Positions 62,216 through 64,000 of a stretch of DNA of 64,000 nucleotides are shown here, piece by piece. The notes under the pieces were generated by a model. That model was given only the letters and a program-made list of their open reading frames with translations. It was not told where the DNA came from and made no database searches. Within the stretch, counting starts at the first letter, position 1; each line of letters begins with the position of its first letter. The DNA lies in contig NZ_VFMS01000001.1 in the NCBI RefSeq assembly GCF_006715165.1, forward strand, positions 3,100,001 through 3,164,000. The letters run 5' to 3'. Made by a program: the position numbers and the translations under genes. The stretch is from Arthrobacter sp. SLBN-122 (GTDB taxonomy: Bacteria > Actinomycetota > Actinomycetes > Actinomycetales > Micrococcaceae).

Positions 62216-63532
62216 ATGAAACTGCGCGCTGACCAGACCGGAGACCGTGGCCTTCCCATGCCTTTGTGGCTGCAGGGCGGCCTTGAAACGGCGCAGGCAG
62301 CCATCATTTCTGCCTTGGCGGTGGTGGCGCCTATCGTGGCTGTCTGGGCCACTGCCGGTTTCCAGAACGGGCAATTCGAGGCCCTGGCGCGGCTGGCCGG
62401 CCAGTCCTGGCTCCTGGTCCACGGCGTGCCCCTGGAGCTGGCGGGAGCGGGGGCCGAAGCGGCCTCGCACGGGGGAACCGGTGTCCTGAGCCTGATTCCG
62501 CTGGGCCTGACCCTGATTCCGTTCCTCCTGGCCTGGCGTGCAGGCCGACGGTTGGCCCGGGCCTCCTACACAGATCAGCTGTGGCAGGCGCTTTTGGGAT
62601 CGTGGATGGTCTACGGGGCGTTCGGCGCTGCCACCGGATTCGTCTGCCGCAATGCCGACGTCATCATCAACCTTTGGTACGCGCTGCTGGTTCCGCTGGT
62701 TCCGTATGGGCTCGGAATGGTGATTGGGGCCCGCAGGGAGGCAGGCTCCTGGAGCCGGCTCATCGGGGTCGACGCCGTGGACTGGATTTCGCGTACCAGC
62801 CAGCATTCCCGCTGGGCGGGTTCGTACTTTGCATCGGCGGCGAAGGCAGGGTTCGTGGCGGTGATGTCTGCGCTTGCCCTGGCAGCAGGGCTGCTGGCTG
62901 TTGACCTGTTCATCCACTGGAACCTTGTGGTGTCTGTCTATGAAGCGCTCGACGCCGGGCCGGTGGGAGGTGCCGCCCTCACCATCGCGCAGCTCGGCTT
63001 CCTGCCCAACCTTGTGGTCTTCGCGCTCGCCTGGACTTCCGGCGCCGGATTCGCCATGGGAGTGGGTTCCCAGGTGGGTCCACTGGGCACCGCCGTGGGG
63101 CCGCTTCCGTCCGTCCCCGTCCTGGCGGCCATCCCGTCGGGCCCGCTGGACTACGCCTTGGTGGCCATGATCGTCCCGGTGCTGGCCGGCGTCATGGCCG
63201 GCTGGTGGTTCCTGCGGGAGGGGGAAAACCATTTTGACGAGTGGCTGGCCATCAAGATCCACGCCCGCTGGTTCACCGCGGCTGTCTCCACCCTGGTGCT
63301 TGGCGTGCTCGCCGGCCTGGCCGCTGGCCTGCTGACCATGTGCCTGGCCTGGGTTGCCCGGGGCTCAGCCGGCGTGGGCCGCCTGACAGCCATCGGACCC
63401 GACCCGCTGTGGACGGGACTGTGGGTGGCTGCCGAGGTGGCTGCCGGCGTCGTGATTGGCTACGCGGCCGGACCCTGGCTGGAACGCGAGAAGACCGCGG
63501 CAGTGGAACACGACGCCGAGCTGGTTCACTAG
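62216..63532 (+). CDS. DUF6350 family integral membrane protein
   Basis: 438 residues from ATG 62216 (ATG 62258 is possible). About ten membrane helices; family blocks GGLETAQAAIISALAVVAP, LVHGVPLELAG and LSLIPLGLTLIPFLLAWRAG. In actinobacterial genomes this protein (once called PerM-like) usually precedes purN and purH; here purine genes may follow outside the window. Mycobacterial PerM acts in division under magnesium stress; equivalence is not proven. Confidence 0.85.
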   Translation: MKLRADQTGDRGLPMPLWLQGGLETAQAAIISALAVVAPIVAVWATAGFQNGQFEALARLAGQSWLLVHGVPLELAGAGAEAASHGGTGVLSLIPLGLTLIPFLLAWRAGRRLARASYTDQLWQALLGSWMVYGAFGAATGFVCRNADVIINLWYALLVPLVPYGLGMVIGARREAGSWSRLIGVDAVDWISRTSQHSRWAGSYFASAAKAGFVAVMSALALAAGLLAVDLFIHWNLVVSVYEALDAGPVGGAALTIAQLGFLPNLVVFALAWTSGAGFAMGVGSQVGPLGTAVGPLPSVPVLAAIPSGPLDYALVAMIVPVLAGVMAGWWFLREGENHFDEWLAIKIHARWFTAAVSTLVLGVLAGLAAGLLTMCLAWVARGSAGVGRLTAIGPDPLWTGLWVAAEVAAGVVIGYAAGPWLEREKTAAVEHDAELVH

Positions 63533-63546
63533 GGGTCAGTCCGGGG

Positions 63547-63978
63547 TCAGCGCACCTTGGTGGGCAGGACTTCCTGGAACTGCACCATGCATGCGTTGGT
63601 GGCCCGGTCCGTCAGGGCGCGGCCAAGGCAGGCCTGGTACTCGCGGACCTGGTCAAAGAGGACCACGGTGGTGGCAATCAGCAGCACCATGACAGCCGCA
63701 ACCACCAGGCCCGAGATGGTGCCGAAGAGAACCAGCTTGGATTCCTTCAGCCGGACTGCCCGCACCAGCAGGACAATTCCCAGGACCAGGCCCGCGGCAG
63801 TGAGCACCGTGGTCAGCCACAGGTAGCCCACATCCAGCTGGTACACAAAGAACGCGCCGAGCACCGAAACCACGAACATCCGGAACAGGGTATGGGTCTT
63901 GGCGAGGGACGCTTTTGCCGCCTCGCTGAGCGGTGCCCTGACCCGCTGTTGCCCGCTCCGGCCCGGTTCGCTGTTCAT
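63547..63978 (-). CDS. Small membrane protein, unknown
   Basis: 143 residues with three hydrophobic helices (MFVVSVLGAFFVYQL, LWLTTVLTAAGLVLGIVLLV, FGTISGLVVAAVMVLLIATTV) after a basic N-terminus and a short C-terminal domain with two Cys. Converges with DUF6350. No family function known; a DUF-type protein conserved at this place in Arthrobacter relatives is my impression only. Confidence 0.7.
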   Translation of the reverse strand: MNSEPGRSGQQRVRAPLSEAAKASLAKTHTLFRMFVVSVLGAFFVYQLDVGYLWLTTVLTAAGLVLGIVLLVRAVRLKESKLVLFGTISGLVVAAVMVLLIATTVVLFDQVREYQACLGRALTDRATNACMVQFQEVLPTKVR

Positions 63979-64000
63979 GTTTTCCAGCGTACGCGAGCCT

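Overview
The window is a 64 kb stretch of chromosome from a high-GC actinobacterium. Gene content, codon use, GTG/TTG starts and protein styles fit Arthrobacter/Pseudarthrobacter (Micrococcaceae); this assignment is inferred from family resemblance only. It is gene-dense (about 65 genes on both strands). There is no rRNA, no tRNA, no transposase and no CRISPR array that I can see. It reads as ordinary chromosome carrying several small catabolic, transport and regulatory modules, with scattered gene relics.

Layout. 1-3.1 kb: a minus-strand operon for four-carbon acid sugars (KdgT-type permease, DUF1537 kinase, PdxA2-type dehydrogenase cut by the window edge), with a pair of operator-like repeats upstream. 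3.3-9.0 kb: SRPBCC protein, phosphoesterase-like lipoprotein, a TetR/SnoaL divergent pair, a secreted subtilase, a zone of gene relics and a secreted GH25-like hydrolase. 9.3-12.7 kb: a UTRA-only GntR relic, a TetR/cupin divergent pair around a perfect 13-bp palindrome, a NiCoT transporter and a hemerythrin-like protein. 12.9-19.2 kb: SDR, GerMN lipoprotein, CPBP protease, a second subtilase, lipase, methyltransferase and hydrolase. 19.3-25.6 kb: MgtA-type Mg2+ ATPase, a DevS-like two-GAF kinase facing a DevR-like response regulator, and two unknown genes.

25.8-34.7 kb: LiaF-like membrane protein, a frameshifted TDT/SLAC1 transporter, hydrolase/TfoX pair, a four-gene operon around an NRAMP-like transporter with a non-canonical metal site, a cold-shock gene with structured leader and terminator, a pRiA4b ORF-3 gene apparently split in two, and a double-cupredoxin secreted protein. 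34.7-37.7 kb: gluconate regulator, kinase and permease. 37.8-43.8 kb: SDR, excalibur lipoprotein, a MocR regulator whose start codon overlaps that of a divergent EamA exporter, PaiB-like protein and RlmC.

43.9-53.8 kb is the most metabolically suggestive part. A Lrp/AsnC regulator, an aldehyde dehydrogenase, an ACT-less homoserine dehydrogenase and a divergent amino-acid permease look like a homoserine-to-aspartate catabolic unit. Next come two convergent IclR regulators, one in an operon with a cyclase-family hydrolase and a stand-alone NIF3/CutA-like domain protein, then a homocysteine methyltransferase with a Fur/Zur-like palindrome upstream. 54-64 kb: a PAS-GGDEF-EAL protein, GlsB-type membrane protein, HAD phosphatase, UDP-glucose dehydrogenase with a GT4 glycosyltransferase, a PRC-barrel/DUF2382 stress protein followed by a cluster of four strong hairpins, and DUF6350 plus small membrane proteins.
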